Below are positions 16,365 to 25,068 of a DNA stretch of 64,000 nucleotides, piece by piece. The position numbers and the translations under genes were made by a program. The notes beneath the pieces were generated by a model. It had not been told where the DNA came from. It worked only from the letters and a program-made list of their open reading frames with translations, and ran no database searches. Origin of the DNA: an uncultured Lachnospiraceae bacterium (GTDB lineage Bacteria > Bacillota > Clostridia > Lachnospirales > Lachnospiraceae); the NCBI GenBank assembly GCA_910576975.1, contig CAJTJY010000019.1, positions 20,477 to 84,476 of the forward strand. The letters are read 5' to 3'. Every line of letters begins with the position of its first letter. Position 1 is the stretch's first letter.

Positions 16365-17768
16365 GTGGATGTAAAAGAAAAATTTCAGCATTTGCCATTA
16401 TGGTTTCAAAAGAAGTTTAAAAGAAATAGAGAAGCAAATTTATTTCTGATGATTGTTTTTTGTGTCGGGATTGTTATGGCATGTATCAATCCCCCGTTTT
16501 ATGAATGTGATGGTGGTCTACACTATGAATGGGCGATGGATGTTTCTTATGGGAATGTGCTTAGCCCGTTGGCAAACCTGTCTGGACATAATAAGGACGT
16601 CGTGACAGTTCCCGAGAATTATTCTGATATAAAATATCGTTTGGTGAAACCGGACACCGGAGAGGGAGGCGAATACATTCGCTATTTAAAGACCGTGAAA
16701 TTCTCGTCAGAGACCAGAGAGAAAGAGAGAGACTGGATCTTTACGTCGCTGTTTTACTATCCGCAGGCGCTAGGGCTGTTTTTGGGAAGGCTGTTTCATG
16801 TGAGCGTGTACTGGGGGGTCGTATTATCTAGAATTATGAATCTCTTTGCTTTTTTAGCGCTAGTTTATACAGCGATTGTCATTACTCCGGTATTTAAGAA
16901 TATCATGGCAGTTGCGGCAATGTTTCCCTTGGCAGTCTATCAGGCAGCCTCACTTTCACCGGATTCTATGCTGAACGGATGTTGCTTTCTGTTTACGGCG
17001 CTGTGCTTTTCTTATGCATACAGAGAGCGGGATCATTTGGGACGCAAAGCTGCGCTCGGCTTGGGAGTGCTGCTCGGGATTATTTCCTTGCACAAATATG
17101 TGTATGCTTGTCTGGGTCTCTTAGTTTTTTTAATTCCCAGAAAGAAGTTTGGGACAAGGAAAGACTATTGGAAATGCTTTGCCATTGCATGTATACCCTT
17201 AGTGATTTGTGCTGTGCTTGGAATGAGGAATGCGACGGATACCATTAGCGTTGGTCAGTCTTTCGGCGTTGTGGATGGGATGACCCAGACGCAGTTTCTG
17301 ATGGAACATCCGCGTTTCATTTTCAAACTGCTATATCGCACCTTGAGATATAAGTTTAATGATTATATGCTGTGGCTGAACACATTGGGAAGCCTGGACT
17401 GTATGTTGGGTCCCATGGTTCATTTGGTGCCTGGGTTAGCGGTGTTTGTCGCAAGCCTGGATCAAAATGACGTCTCTGCAAATATAAGGAGAAGGGATAA
17501 ATATTTAGGATTGTTTGTGTTTTTGCTGATCAGCGTGGGCATTGTCATGGGTCTTTACATCGGAGACGGCAGGGCGAATCCGGTAGGTTCTGATGTCGTC
17601 CAGGGTGTCCAGGGCCGTTATTTTATCCCGGTTATTCCAGTTTTTCTGGCGGCGATATGTCCCAAAGGCTACAGAAGCAAGATCAGTCATTTTGCAGAGA
17701 AAGCGGCGGGCGCGATGGCTGTAATGCTGTTATATTCAACATTTATTCTGTATCGCAGTTGTTCTTAG
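16365..17768 (+). CDS. DUF2142-family membrane glycosyltransferase-like protein
   Basis: 467 residues, about 10-12 hydrophobic segments. After the first TM the sequence INPPFYECDGGLHYEWAMD matches the DUF2142 pattern (acidic D-E/G-x-x-H motif in the first outer loop, as in GT-C-fold enzymes). GTG 16365 is the only sensible start; GGAAAGGAG lies about 13 nt upstream, longer than usual. First gene of an operon with GtrA and a polyprenyl-phosphate glycosyltransferase, so it probably transfers a lipid-linked sugar to a cell-surface acceptor. Confidence 0.8.
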   Translation: MDVKEKFQHLPLWFQKKFKRNREANLFLMIVFCVGIVMACINPPFYECDGGLHYEWAMDVSYGNVLSPLANLSGHNKDVVTVPENYSDIKYRLVKPDTGEGGEYIRYLKTVKFSSETREKERDWIFTSLFYYPQALGLFLGRLFHVSVYWGVVLSRIMNLFAFLALVYTAIVITPVFKNIMAVAAMFPLAVYQAASLSPDSMLNGCCFLFTALCFSYAYRERDHLGRKAALGLGVLLGIISLHKYVYACLGLLVFLIPRKKFGTRKDYWKCFAIACIPLVICAVLGMRNATDTISVGQSFGVVDGMTQTQFLMEHPRFIFKLLYRTLRYKFNDYMLWLNTLGSLDCMLGPMVHLVPGLAVFVASLDQNDVSANIRRRDKYLGLFVFLLISVGIVMGLYIGDGRANPVGSDVVQGVQGRYFIPVIPVFLAAICPKGYRSKISHFAEKAAGAMAVMLLYSTFILYRSCS

Positions 17769-17785
17769 TAAAGAAAAGAGAAATA

Positions 17786-18196
17786 ATGAAAAGGTTATCG
17801 GAAAGACGCCGGGAAGTATCGTTGTATCTGATATTCGGCGCAGGAACCACGCTGGTGAATCTTGCAGTCTATTATTTTTGTGCACAGGTCCTGCAGTTTG
17901 GCACGGTGTTGAGCAATTCTCTGGCATGGGCGTTATCCGTGTTGTTTGCCTATGCGACGAATAAGGCATGGGTCTTTAAAAGCAGCTATAAAAACTTGCT
18001 CAAAGCGGCATATGAGTTGATCTCCTTTATTTGCTGCAGGCTTGCGACAGGGATCTTGGATCTCTTGCTGATGCTTGTTGGCGTCGATTTGCTGCATTGG
18101 GACGGCATGTTGATGAAGATTTTTGTGAATGTAGTCGTGATAGTGACAAATTATGCTGCCAGCAAATTCCTAATTTTTAAAGCAAAAGACAATTGA
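17786..18196 (+). CDS. GtrA-like membrane protein
   Basis: 136 residues with four TM helices; LYLIFGAGTTLVNLAVYYF at the start and NYAASKFLIFK at the end are the GtrA family pattern. GtrA proteins are thought to flip undecaprenyl-phosphate-linked monosaccharides across the membrane. ATG 17786 follows AAGAAAAGAG; a longer in-frame start at 17657 overlaps the upstream gene by 110 nt and is rejected. 17 nt after the DUF2142 gene. Confidence 0.88.
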   Translation: MKRLSERRREVSLYLIFGAGTTLVNLAVYYFCAQVLQFGTVLSNSLAWALSVLFAYATNKAWVFKSSYKNLLKAAYELISFICCRLATGILDLLLMLVGVDLLHWDGMLMKIFVNVVVIVTNYAASKFLIFKAKDN

Positions 18197-18278
18197 CGAG
18201 AGAATCAACAATGGACTAATTTGTAAAAGTTTTGACGAAGTACCTGTTTATGCAAAAAAGCGTTGGATGGAGGAAAAT

Positions 18279-19229
18279 ATGAAGAAGATCAGCCTGATTA
18301 TTCCGTGTTATAATGAGGAAGAGTGTATTTCGATTTTTGATCAGGAGATGGAAGGAATTATAGAAAGGATGCAGGAATACGAGTTTGAGATTCTATATGT
18401 CGATGATGGATCCAAGGATAAGACATTACAGGTGATACGCCGGTTGTCGAGGGACAGGCATTACGTTCGTTACCTTTCTTTTTCTAGAAATTTTGGGAAG
18501 GAGGCGGCAATGTATGCTGGATTCTGCAATGCGACTGGGGATTATGTGGCGGTTCTGGATGCAGATCTGCAGGATCCTCCCAGCCTGCTTCCTGAGATGG
18601 TAAGGATTTTAGAAGATGGAGAATATGACAGTGTTGCAACAAGGCGAAAGAACAGGGAGGGCGAGCCTTTCATCCGTTCTTTTTTTGCAAGGATGTTTTA
18701 CCAGATCATCAATAAAATTTCCGACGCTGATATTGTGGACGGGGCTAGAGATTACCGCATGATGAAACGAGAGATGGTCGACGTGGTTGTGCGAATGGGG
18801 GAACAAAATCGTTTTTCCAAAGGGATTTTTGGATGGATTGGGTTTCGGACTTACTGGTATTCCTATGAAAATAAGGAACGCGCAAGCGGAGAGACAAAGT
18901 GGAGCTTTTGGAAGCTTTTGAAGTATTCGCTCGACGGAATTGTCAGTTTCTCCCAGATGCCGCTCAACCTTGCATCCTGGATGGGCGTGACATGTACGGG
19001 GATGTCTTTGCTGGCGATACTTTTCATTATTTTCAAGAAGCTGGCGTTTGGAGAAGATGTGCAGGGCTGGGCGTCAAACATGTGCGTGATTCTTTTTATC
19101 GGAGGGATTCAATTATTTTGTCTTGGCGTGATCGGACAGTATATCGGAAAAACTTATGCGGAAACAAAGAAAAGGCCGCACTATATTGTCAGTGAATGTA
19201 GTGACGGGCAGGTAAAGAAGATAGGATAA
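18279..19229 (+). CDS. Family 2 polyprenyl-phosphate glycosyltransferase (GtrB-like)
   Basis: 316 residues. GT2 domain: ISLIIPCYNEEECI, VDDGSKD, ADLQDPPSLLPEM (DxD-like), and the acceptor-side RDYRMMKREMVDVVV; two C-terminal TM helices as in GtrB, which loads a sugar onto undecaprenyl phosphate on the cytoplasmic face. ATG 18279 has GGAGG 6-7 nt upstream; ATG 18267 overlaps that site. Works with the GtrA and membrane transferases on either side. Confidence 0.93.
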   Translation: MKKISLIIPCYNEEECISIFDQEMEGIIERMQEYEFEILYVDDGSKDKTLQVIRRLSRDRHYVRYLSFSRNFGKEAAMYAGFCNATGDYVAVLDADLQDPPSLLPEMVRILEDGEYDSVATRRKNREGEPFIRSFFARMFYQIINKISDADIVDGARDYRMMKREMVDVVVRMGEQNRFSKGIFGWIGFRTYWYSYENKERASGETKWSFWKLLKYSLDGIVSFSQMPLNLASWMGVTCTGMSLLAILFIIFKKLAFGEDVQGWASNMCVILFIGGIQLFCLGVIGQYIGKTYAETKKRPHYIVSECSDGQVKKIG

Positions 19230-19246
19230 CTTAGAGGAGGCGAAAG

Positions 19247-20602
19247 ATGTTGCAGGATATAAAGAACTTTATGAAGACGTATAAGGAAAATTATCTATAC
19301 ATTGTATTGGGCATGATGTTTTTGCTGATGTTCTTTATGGTCAGAGAACCGTTTGGAGACGACTTATATTATCAAGACAGAGGCGTCCATGATCTAAACT
19401 CGCTGGGTGCTTTTTTGACTATGCGGTATGAAAGTTGGTCTTCCAGGATGATATCGGAAACGGTAATTGTTTTGATGCTTGGCATGGGGATGACGGCATG
19501 GAGGATCTTTTCGGCTGCAAATTGCATGGCGGTCGTGCTTTCAATGAAATATTTAATCGGGATTGGAAATTCCTGGTGGCAGAATGCGACTTTATGTATG
19601 CTGGCAGCAGCGTTTCCAATTTCCTACTATGCAAGCGCAGGGTGGGTCACCACTACGTCCGTGTACCTGTTTTCCGCTGTGGTTGGACTGGTAGCGTTAT
19701 TTCCCATTCGCAAGTGGCTGGATGGTAAAAAGATGGCATGGTGGGAAGTCATAATTTATATTTTTTCTGCGGTGGCCGCATGTAACCTGGAACAGGTATC
19801 TGCAGTTCTTTTGGGAATTTATTTATGTGCCTGTGCATGCGAGATGTTTTTTCGTCATAAGATTCAATGGATGCAGGTTATTATGGTGTTCATCTGCGTG
19901 ATAAGCATGATCTTTATTTTTACCTGCCCTGGAAATGCTTTCAGGAAAATAGTTGAAACGGAACAATGGCTGCCGCAGTTTGCAAATTGGACGCTGATAA
20001 AAAAATGTCTGTGCGGGGTTCTTCATGCGGTGGACTATTTTTTTTACAACAAAAGCATAAATTTGATTGCACTGATCTTGTATTTTGTCATGGCAGCGTT
20101 GACGATGCGACAAGTGAAAAGCGCATGGAAGAGAGCGCTATGTGCAGCAGGCGGCGTCTGGCTGTGTGCGTCTATAGGGATTATTCTTCTGCAAAAGGCT
20201 CATATCATAGGCGAAGAGGCGGTTTTTCGCTGGGGAGGGAGCGGTCAAAATATGTTGTTGTCAGGAGGGGATATTTTCAGGGCAGTGAGCGCCCTTCTTT
20301 TATGGCTGCTGCTGGCAGTGGATTTATATTGGCTGCTTGGAAAAAGTAAGGATTTTTTTACCGCGCTGATCATTCTGTGCGCAGGATTTGGATCAGTTGC
20401 CATCGTATGTTTTTCTCCGACTATCTATGTTTCAGGCAGCAGAATATTTATCTTTTGCTATTATGCAGTATATTTGCTGATTAGCTTCCTATTAAAAAAA
20501 TTATGTCCGGCAAATGCTGAAAAAGGAGAATTGCTGATTTTGTCAGTCACAGGGTTGTGCTCTTTTGCAAGCTTTTTGAAAAATCTTATCTTTTTAATTT
20601 AA
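19247..20602 (+). CDS. DUF6056-like polytopic membrane protein
   Basis: 451 residues, about 10-11 TM helices. The first loop holds REPFGDDLYYQDRG, a D-D motif in the place expected for GT-C-fold glycosyltransferases, and RYESWSSRMISE follows, both features of the DUF6056 group. GAGGAGG upstream of ATG 19247. Last gene of the operon; likely a second lipid-sugar-using transferase. Specific role inferred only from fold pattern and neighbours. Confidence 0.75.
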   Translation: MLQDIKNFMKTYKENYLYIVLGMMFLLMFFMVREPFGDDLYYQDRGVHDLNSLGAFLTMRYESWSSRMISETVIVLMLGMGMTAWRIFSAANCMAVVLSMKYLIGIGNSWWQNATLCMLAAAFPISYYASAGWVTTTSVYLFSAVVGLVALFPIRKWLDGKKMAWWEVIIYIFSAVAACNLEQVSAVLLGIYLCACACEMFFRHKIQWMQVIMVFICVISMIFIFTCPGNAFRKIVETEQWLPQFANWTLIKKCLCGVLHAVDYFFYNKSINLIALILYFVMAALTMRQVKSAWKRALCAAGGVWLCASIGIILLQKAHIIGEEAVFRWGGSGQNMLLSGGDIFRAVSALLLWLLLAVDLYWLLGKSKDFFTALIILCAGFGSVAIVCFSPTIYVSGSRIFIFCYYAVYLLISFLLKKLCPANAEKGELLILSVTGLCSFASFLKNLIFLI

Positions 20603-20679
20603 TTGGAAATTTGTAAAAGGTAATGGTTCACTACTATGGGGTTTGGAAATTTCATAAGCTGACAGCCGATGGATAATTT

Positions 20680-20720
20680 AAGTGCGTGATTTTAGATTAT
20701 TTAGAATCATGCACTTATTT
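20680..20720 (+). terminator. Terminator of the glycosylation operon
   Basis: AAGTGCGTGATT pairs with AATCATGCACTT (one G-T pair), followed by ATTT. Confidence 0.7.
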
Positions 20721-20728
20721 GCATATTC

Positions 20729-20914
20729 TAGTTTTCTCATTTTGCATATCAAAGATTTACTTGTTCTAAATGGGGCTGTTGCACTAAGATAATCTTTGTG
20801 CATTTTGTTTGCATTGCTTTGCAATGGAAACCTTTAGAACGAGTAAATATCTTAGTACGACAACCTCAGCAAGACCTTTTGGCATTATGAATTGCAAAAT
20901 GGGAAAACTCAAAC
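20729..20914. repeat. Palindromic repeat, family 1 (diverged long form)
   Basis: Left TTTTCTCATTTTGCAT, right AATTGCAAAATGGGAAAACT as near inverse; interior shares TTTGTGCATTTTGTTTGCAT and TGCTTTGCAATG with the copy at 7839-8076 and the GGGGCTGTTGCAC motif. More decayed than the first copy. Confidence 0.75.
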
Positions 20915-20923
20915 TACATGGGA

Positions 20924-20952
20924 TTGAAATGGCAGGGTTTTTATAGTAAAAT
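20924..20952 (+). promoter_or_regulatory. Promoter of the chemoreceptor operon
   Basis: TTGAAA 20924-20929, 17-bp spacer, TAAAAT 20947-20952. Confidence 0.6.
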
Positions 20953-21067
20953 GTTATAGAGAAAAGAGTGGGAGTTCTTGTTATTTTTTCCAGACGACCT
21001 ATTTTGTGCAAAAGTGCATAAAATAGAGGATTATGATGTAAGAACAGGAAATCAGGAGGAACAAAAA

Positions 21068-23026
21068 GTGAAAGCAAAAAGAAGCATTAGCGGAAAAATA
21101 TTGACGACTACTATCGTGATAGTGATGCTATTGTCAGTGGTATTGGTTACTTTAATGTCACGTTCTATGATGTCTTTGACAGATACGATTTTATCTGATG
21201 TCTTGCCCTCTATGACAAAAACGGCATCCCAGAGCGTGGAGGGGAACCTTCATGTGCTGGCAGACCGCATTATTATGATTAGTGACGATGAAACGATAGC
21301 CAGTGTCAAAACTACAAGGGAACAAAAACTGGAAGAGCTGGAAAATTATCAATCAGGAATAGAATTTCTTTGGCTGGGATTATATGACGCTCAGGGAGAT
21401 TTATTTGCAGGAGCAGATTCTTGCCCGAAATCTCTGCAGGGGAGAAAAATATTTTCCCTTTTACAGGAAACGCAAAACGTGGTGGTGGACGACGTTAATG
21501 CCAGCGAGGAAGAACTAGAACTTGCGGTGGGAAAGCCAATCAGCGATAAAGAGGGGGAACTTCTCTATTATTTAGTGGGAAGTTATAAATATGACGTGTT
21601 GAACGATGTGCTAAACAGCATTAATATCAGCGCCAATGGGGAGGCGTTTATTGTAAATACAGACGGTTTGGTAATGGGGCACCGGGATAAGGAATTGATT
21701 CGCAGCCAAGTGGATCTGGCTGAATATACGGGGTTTGAGGAGTTGGAGAAAAAGGTTGTGTCTGGTCGAACGGGAATCATGGCATTACCGCAGAAAGAAG
21801 GGAGTAAATTGGCAAGTTATGTGCCAATCAACGGCGCTAACTGGTATCTGACGATCATTGTGCCTGACAGAGATTTTATGGGACCGGCTAAGGACAGCAT
21901 TTCCATGGGACTTATCCTTACGTTGCTGATGATCATACTTGCTATCTTAGTTATTGTGGGATTTTCTTCTAAGATCCGAAAATCTTTAAAAATTGTTACA
22001 AACCGTATCAAGCTGCTCGAAAGAGGAGATTTGAAAACGCCGGCAGAGATTATCAAGACTAAGGACGAGACGCAGGTGCTTTCAGTGGCGCTAAATACGA
22101 CGATTACAAGGGTCAACGGCTATATTTCCCAGTTGTCAAGGGTATTGTCTAGCATTTCAGAAGGAAATTTTGACGTCTCTATTGAAGAAGAATTCCAGGG
22201 AGACTTTATTGAGATCAAGGATGCCTTGGAGAAAATCGTCGTGTCTTTGAATGCGATGCTGATCTCGGTGCAGGATTCTTCCGCAGAAGTATTACATACG
22301 GCAAAAACTGTATCTGAGAGCGCTGCCATGGTACATGACGGCTCCACGGAGCAGTCGAATTCTCTGATGCTTCTCACGGAAGAGACAAAAGCAATTGAGA
22401 AGAATATTCTTGAAGTGGATGGAAATACAAGGCGCGCCGGGGAATTGATGGAACAGGCAAAGAGCAGCATGAGTATCGGTGATGATAATATGAAGAATCT
22501 TCTCAAAGCCATGGAAGCTATTCATGAAAATGCTGTGGAAATCAATAAAATTAATAAGTTGTTGGAGGACATCGCCCAACAGACGAATATTCTGGCATTG
22601 AATGCTTCCGTGGAAGCCAGCAGGGCGGGAGAAATGGGCAAGGGATTTGCCGTTGTGGCTTCTGAAGTGCGCAATCTTGCGGCACAGAGTACAGATTCTG
22701 CGCATCATGTCACAGAGGTTATTACTAATTCCCAGTTTGCCATCCAGCGTGGAATGCAGTATGCAAGGCAGGCGGCGGAATCTTTTGATGAGATCGAAGC
22801 GATCTCCAATGAAATTTCCGAGATCACCGTGCATTTGGGCGAGGCGGTTACGGTCCAGAAAGATTCTTTGGAAAATATGACGGGCCAGATAGAGCAGATC
22901 AATGCTTTTGCGCAGAAGAATCTCGACGCCAGCTATGAGAGTACCATGGCAAGCCAGAAGCTAAACCAGCAAGCAGAACAATTACAGAACGTGTCTGGGC
23001 GTTTCCAGTTAAGGAGGGGCAAATGA
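21068..23026 (+). CDS. Methyl-accepting chemotaxis protein with dCache sensor
   Basis: 652 residues from GTG 21068 (AGGAGGA 7 nt upstream; longer frame to 20978 rejected). Layout: TM1 (about 10-30), extracellular double-Cache-like domain (about 35-285, with LWLGLYDAQGDLFAG and EAFIVNTDGLVMGHRD), TM2 (about 290-315), HAMP, then the signalling domain with the highly conserved hairpin tip NILALNASVEASRAGEMGKG followed by FAVVASEVRNLA. The stop overlaps the next start in ATGA. Senses an external ligand; being coupled to two surface lipoproteins suggests they are partners in sensing. Confidence 0.93.
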   Translation: MKAKRSISGKILTTTIVIVMLLSVVLVTLMSRSMMSLTDTILSDVLPSMTKTASQSVEGNLHVLADRIIMISDDETIASVKTTREQKLEELENYQSGIEFLWLGLYDAQGDLFAGADSCPKSLQGRKIFSLLQETQNVVVDDVNASEEELELAVGKPISDKEGELLYYLVGSYKYDVLNDVLNSINISANGEAFIVNTDGLVMGHRDKELIRSQVDLAEYTGFEELEKKVVSGRTGIMALPQKEGSKLASYVPINGANWYLTIIVPDRDFMGPAKDSISMGLILTLLMIILAILVIVGFSSKIRKSLKIVTNRIKLLERGDLKTPAEIIKTKDETQVLSVALNTTITRVNGYISQLSRVLSSISEGNFDVSIEEEFQGDFIEIKDALEKIVVSLNAMLISVQDSSAEVLHTAKTVSESAAMVHDGSTEQSNSLMLLTEETKAIEKNILEVDGNTRRAGELMEQAKSSMSIGDDNMKNLLKAMEAIHENAVEINKINKLLEDIAQQTNILALNASVEASRAGEMGKGFAVVASEVRNLAAQSTDSAHHVTEVITNSQFAIQRGMQYARQAAESFDEIEAISNEISEITVHLGEAVTVQKDSLENMTGQIEQINAFAQKNLDASYESTMASQKLNQQAEQLQNVSGRFQLRRGK

Positions 23027-23484
23027 CGATAAAGATTGACAGGATGATAGGAATGCTTATGGCGTTATTTCTTTGCGCCTTGATGATTGGCTGTGGTAGT
23101 GAAAACCAGAAACAGGAACTCGAAGACGGATATTATACAGCCGTTATGTCTGAGTATTCGTATGGGTGGAAAGAATATGTAACTATTTGCGTGATGGACA
23201 ATAAGATTGTCAATGTGGAGTATAATGCAAGAAATAAGGCGGGATTTATCAAATCCTGGGACAGCGCTTATATGCGTAATATGAATCCCGTCTCTGGTAC
23301 CTATCCCAATCGTTATACCAGGGCTTATGCAGAACAGCTCTTGCAGACTCAGGGGCGGCAAGAGGCCGACTTGCTGACAGGCGCCACGGAATCAGGAGTA
23401 AATTTTCAGAAAATGACAGAAGTTCTGCTGGAACATGCCCGGACAGGGGATACAGAGATTGAGATCGTGCAGGCGGGGGATTAG
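23023..23484 (+). CDS. FMN-binding-like lipoprotein, copy 1
   Basis: 153 residues. N-terminal lipoprotein signal with Cys near residue 24 (LMIGC). The body DGYYTAVMSEYSYGWKEY...NKIVNVEYNARNKAGFIKSWD and the C-terminal LLTGATESGVNFQKM resemble the FMN_bind domain, where the Ser/Thr in the GAT-S/T motif takes covalent FMN; here GATES is close to that motif. Translationally coupled to the chemoreceptor by a 4-nt overlap. About 65 percent like the next gene by eye. Confidence 0.75.
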   Translation: MTIKIDRMIGMLMALFLCALMIGCGSENQKQELEDGYYTAVMSEYSYGWKEYVTICVMDNKIVNVEYNARNKAGFIKSWDSAYMRNMNPVSGTYPNRYTRAYAEQLLQTQGRQEADLLTGATESGVNFQKMTEVLLEHARTGDTEIEIVQAGD

Positions 23485-23495
23485 AGGAGGTTTCA

Positions 23496-23963
23496 ATGAG
23501 AAGATACAAAAAAATGGCAATAGCTCTAGCGGTAACCTTATGCATGATGCCTGTCGGATGTGGGAATTCGCAAGAGAAGAAAGAACTCGTGGATGGATAT
23601 TATACAGCCGTTATGTCTGAGTATTCGCATGGATGGAAAGAGTTTGTCAATATCTGCGTGATGGACAATAAAATTGTGAGCGTAGAATATAACGCAAGAA
23701 ATAAGGCAGGATTTATCAAATCCTGGGACGGCGTCTATATGCGTAATATGAATGCTGTTCAGGGAACTTATCCCAATCATTACACTCGCACTTATGCTGG
23801 GCGGCTTCTTGACAGTCAGGGAAAGAAAGAGATTGACTTACTGGCAGGGGCGAGCTCTTCTGGCGGGAATTTTCAGCGGATGACAACGGCGTTGCTGGAA
23901 CATGCGAGAACAGGTAATACGGAGATTGCAGTGGTAGAGTCAGAAACGCATCAAGAAGAGTAA
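23496..23963 (+). CDS. FMN-binding-like lipoprotein, copy 2
   Basis: 155 residues, tandem duplicate of the preceding gene. Lipobox-type MPVGC at about residue 22; same DGYYTAVMSEYSHGWKEF and KAGFIKSWDGVYMRNMN blocks. The motif is LLAGASSSGGNF instead of LLTGATESGVNF, so flavinylation, if it occurs, would use a Ser. GAGGAGG precedes ATG 23496, 11 nt after copy 1. Likely co-transcribed with the chemoreceptor. Confidence 0.75.
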   Translation: MRRYKKMAIALAVTLCMMPVGCGNSQEKKELVDGYYTAVMSEYSHGWKEFVNICVMDNKIVSVEYNARNKAGFIKSWDGVYMRNMNAVQGTYPNHYTRTYAGRLLDSQGKKEIDLLAGASSSGGNFQRMTTALLEHARTGNTEIAVVESETHQEE

Positions 23964-24091
23964 AATAAGGACATCGAAAGAATTTTTAGAAACAGTTTGG
24001 CAAGTCTTTTCAGAAAGGGATAGAGGATTCTCTGTCGGTATGTGATGATGCTTGTGTTGTCCAATCTACACCTGGCAATGGGGGAAATTGT

Positions 24092-24250
24092 TTGCATGGA
24101 GCTTTTTTCACATTTCTTGTGTTTGTCACAGTAAGCGTGGTTTGCAACCTCGTCAGCAAATGGCTAAAAAGCACGACAAAAGAAGAATCCCTCGACTGTA
24201 TGCCATTACGGTCGGAGGATTCTTCTTTGCCTATTGGCGTTAGTATATAA
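24092..24250 (+). CDS. Doubtful small ORF overlapping a hairpin
   Basis: A 52-codon frame from TTG 24092 reads a hydrophobic stretch (AFFTFLVFVTVSVVCNLVSK) followed by WLKSTTKEES; the coding region then runs through the hairpin at 24181-24226. Short clostridial ORFs with a hydrophobic N-terminus, CKWL-like motif and a hairpin-encoded tail are familiar to me as a recurrent unnamed group. No ribosome site is seen, and a 63-codon frame from 24052 overlaps it in another phase. May be a decayed gene. Confidence 0.25.
   Translation: MHGAFFTFLVFVTVSVVCNLVSKWLKSTTKEESLDCMPLRSEDSSLPIGVSI
24181..24226 (+). terminator. Hairpin downstream of the lipoprotein operon
   Basis: AGAAGAATCC pairs with GGATTCTTCT; the stem extends inward with TCGAC/GTCGG after a one-base offset. 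The downstream arm is T-rich. 218 nt after the second lipoprotein gene. Confidence 0.55.
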
Positions 24251-24352
24251 ACGTGGATAGAAAAAGTTGAACAGCCTATACTACAAGTGAAAGAGCAAAG
24301 GAGATGTTCAACATCATAAAAGTCGAAAATATTATTTTCAAAATGAAAATAA

Positions 24353-24381
24353 TTGACAAAACCATACCATCATGATAGATT
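24353..24381 (+). promoter_or_regulatory. Promoter of the PPTase-LytTR-GHKL operon
   Basis: TTGACA 24353-24358, 17-bp spacer, TAGATT 24376-24381; 46 nt before the PPTase ATG. Unlike the four other island promoters it has a consensus -35 and no 21-bp repeats, so it should be active without the LytTR protein. Confidence 0.65.
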
Positions 24382-24426
24382 TGAGGCTGCAAAATGATTC
24401 AAAAGTGTAAAGGCGGCACATGAGAT

Positions 24427-25068
24427 ATGAAACAGGTTTATAAGCTTCATACGAAGATGCTGGAGGATTCAGAAACTTTTTTCAGTTTTTATGAAAAATT
24501 ATCAGAGAAACGTCGACAAAAGATAGACGGTTACCGGATGAAAAAGGATAAGATGCTGTCACTTGGAGCAGGAATTTTGATTGACAAAGGTTTGAAAAAA
24601 TTCGGACTTCGTGAGGCAAATGTAAGAATCGTAGAAGGGACGTATGGAAAGCCATATTTTCCTGATTATCCAGATATTCACTTTAACGTTTCCCATTCAG
24701 AAAAAATGGTGATTGCTGTATTTGCAGATGTAGAAGTAGGATGCGATGTTGAATATATAGATTCAATAGATTTGAAGCTGGCAGAAAGATTTTTTTGCAA
24801 GTCTGAATATGAGTTTATCATGGAACATCAGGAGCAGGAGAGAAAAGAGGCTTTTTACCGCATTTGGACGATAAAGGAAAGTTTTATGAAAGCAGTTGGA
24901 AGCGGGCTGATGCTTCCTATGGATCAATTTCATATAAAGATTGGCAGGCATATACAGGTGGAACAGCGCTTTAATAACGAAGAGTATGAGATAGAGGATT
25001 GGAAAGAGGGGGAATATCATGCGGCATTGTGCTGGAACAAGGGAAAGAAGGTGATGGCGTGCGAATAG
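24427..25068 (+). CDS. Sfp-type 4'-phosphopantetheinyl transferase
   Basis: 213 residues. Contains GTYGKPYFPDYPDIHFNVSHS, the Mg-binding VGCDVEY (Asp107, Glu109) and the family motif WTIKESFMKAVG (Lys150, Glu151, Lys155). Converts apo carrier domains to holo form by attaching the phosphopantetheine arm of CoA; the evident clients are the three T domains of the NRPS at 34513. The ribosome site is weak. Its last codons overlap the GTG of the LytTR regulator, so activator and PPTase are made together. Confidence 0.93.
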   Translation: MKQVYKLHTKMLEDSETFFSFYEKLSEKRRQKIDGYRMKKDKMLSLGAGILIDKGLKKFGLREANVRIVEGTYGKPYFPDYPDIHFNVSHSEKMVIAVFADVEVGCDVEYIDSIDLKLAERFFCKSEYEFIMEHQEQERKEAFYRIWTIKESFMKAVGSGLMLPMDQFHIKIGRHIQVEQRFNNEEYEIEDWKEGEYHAALCWNKGKKVMACE

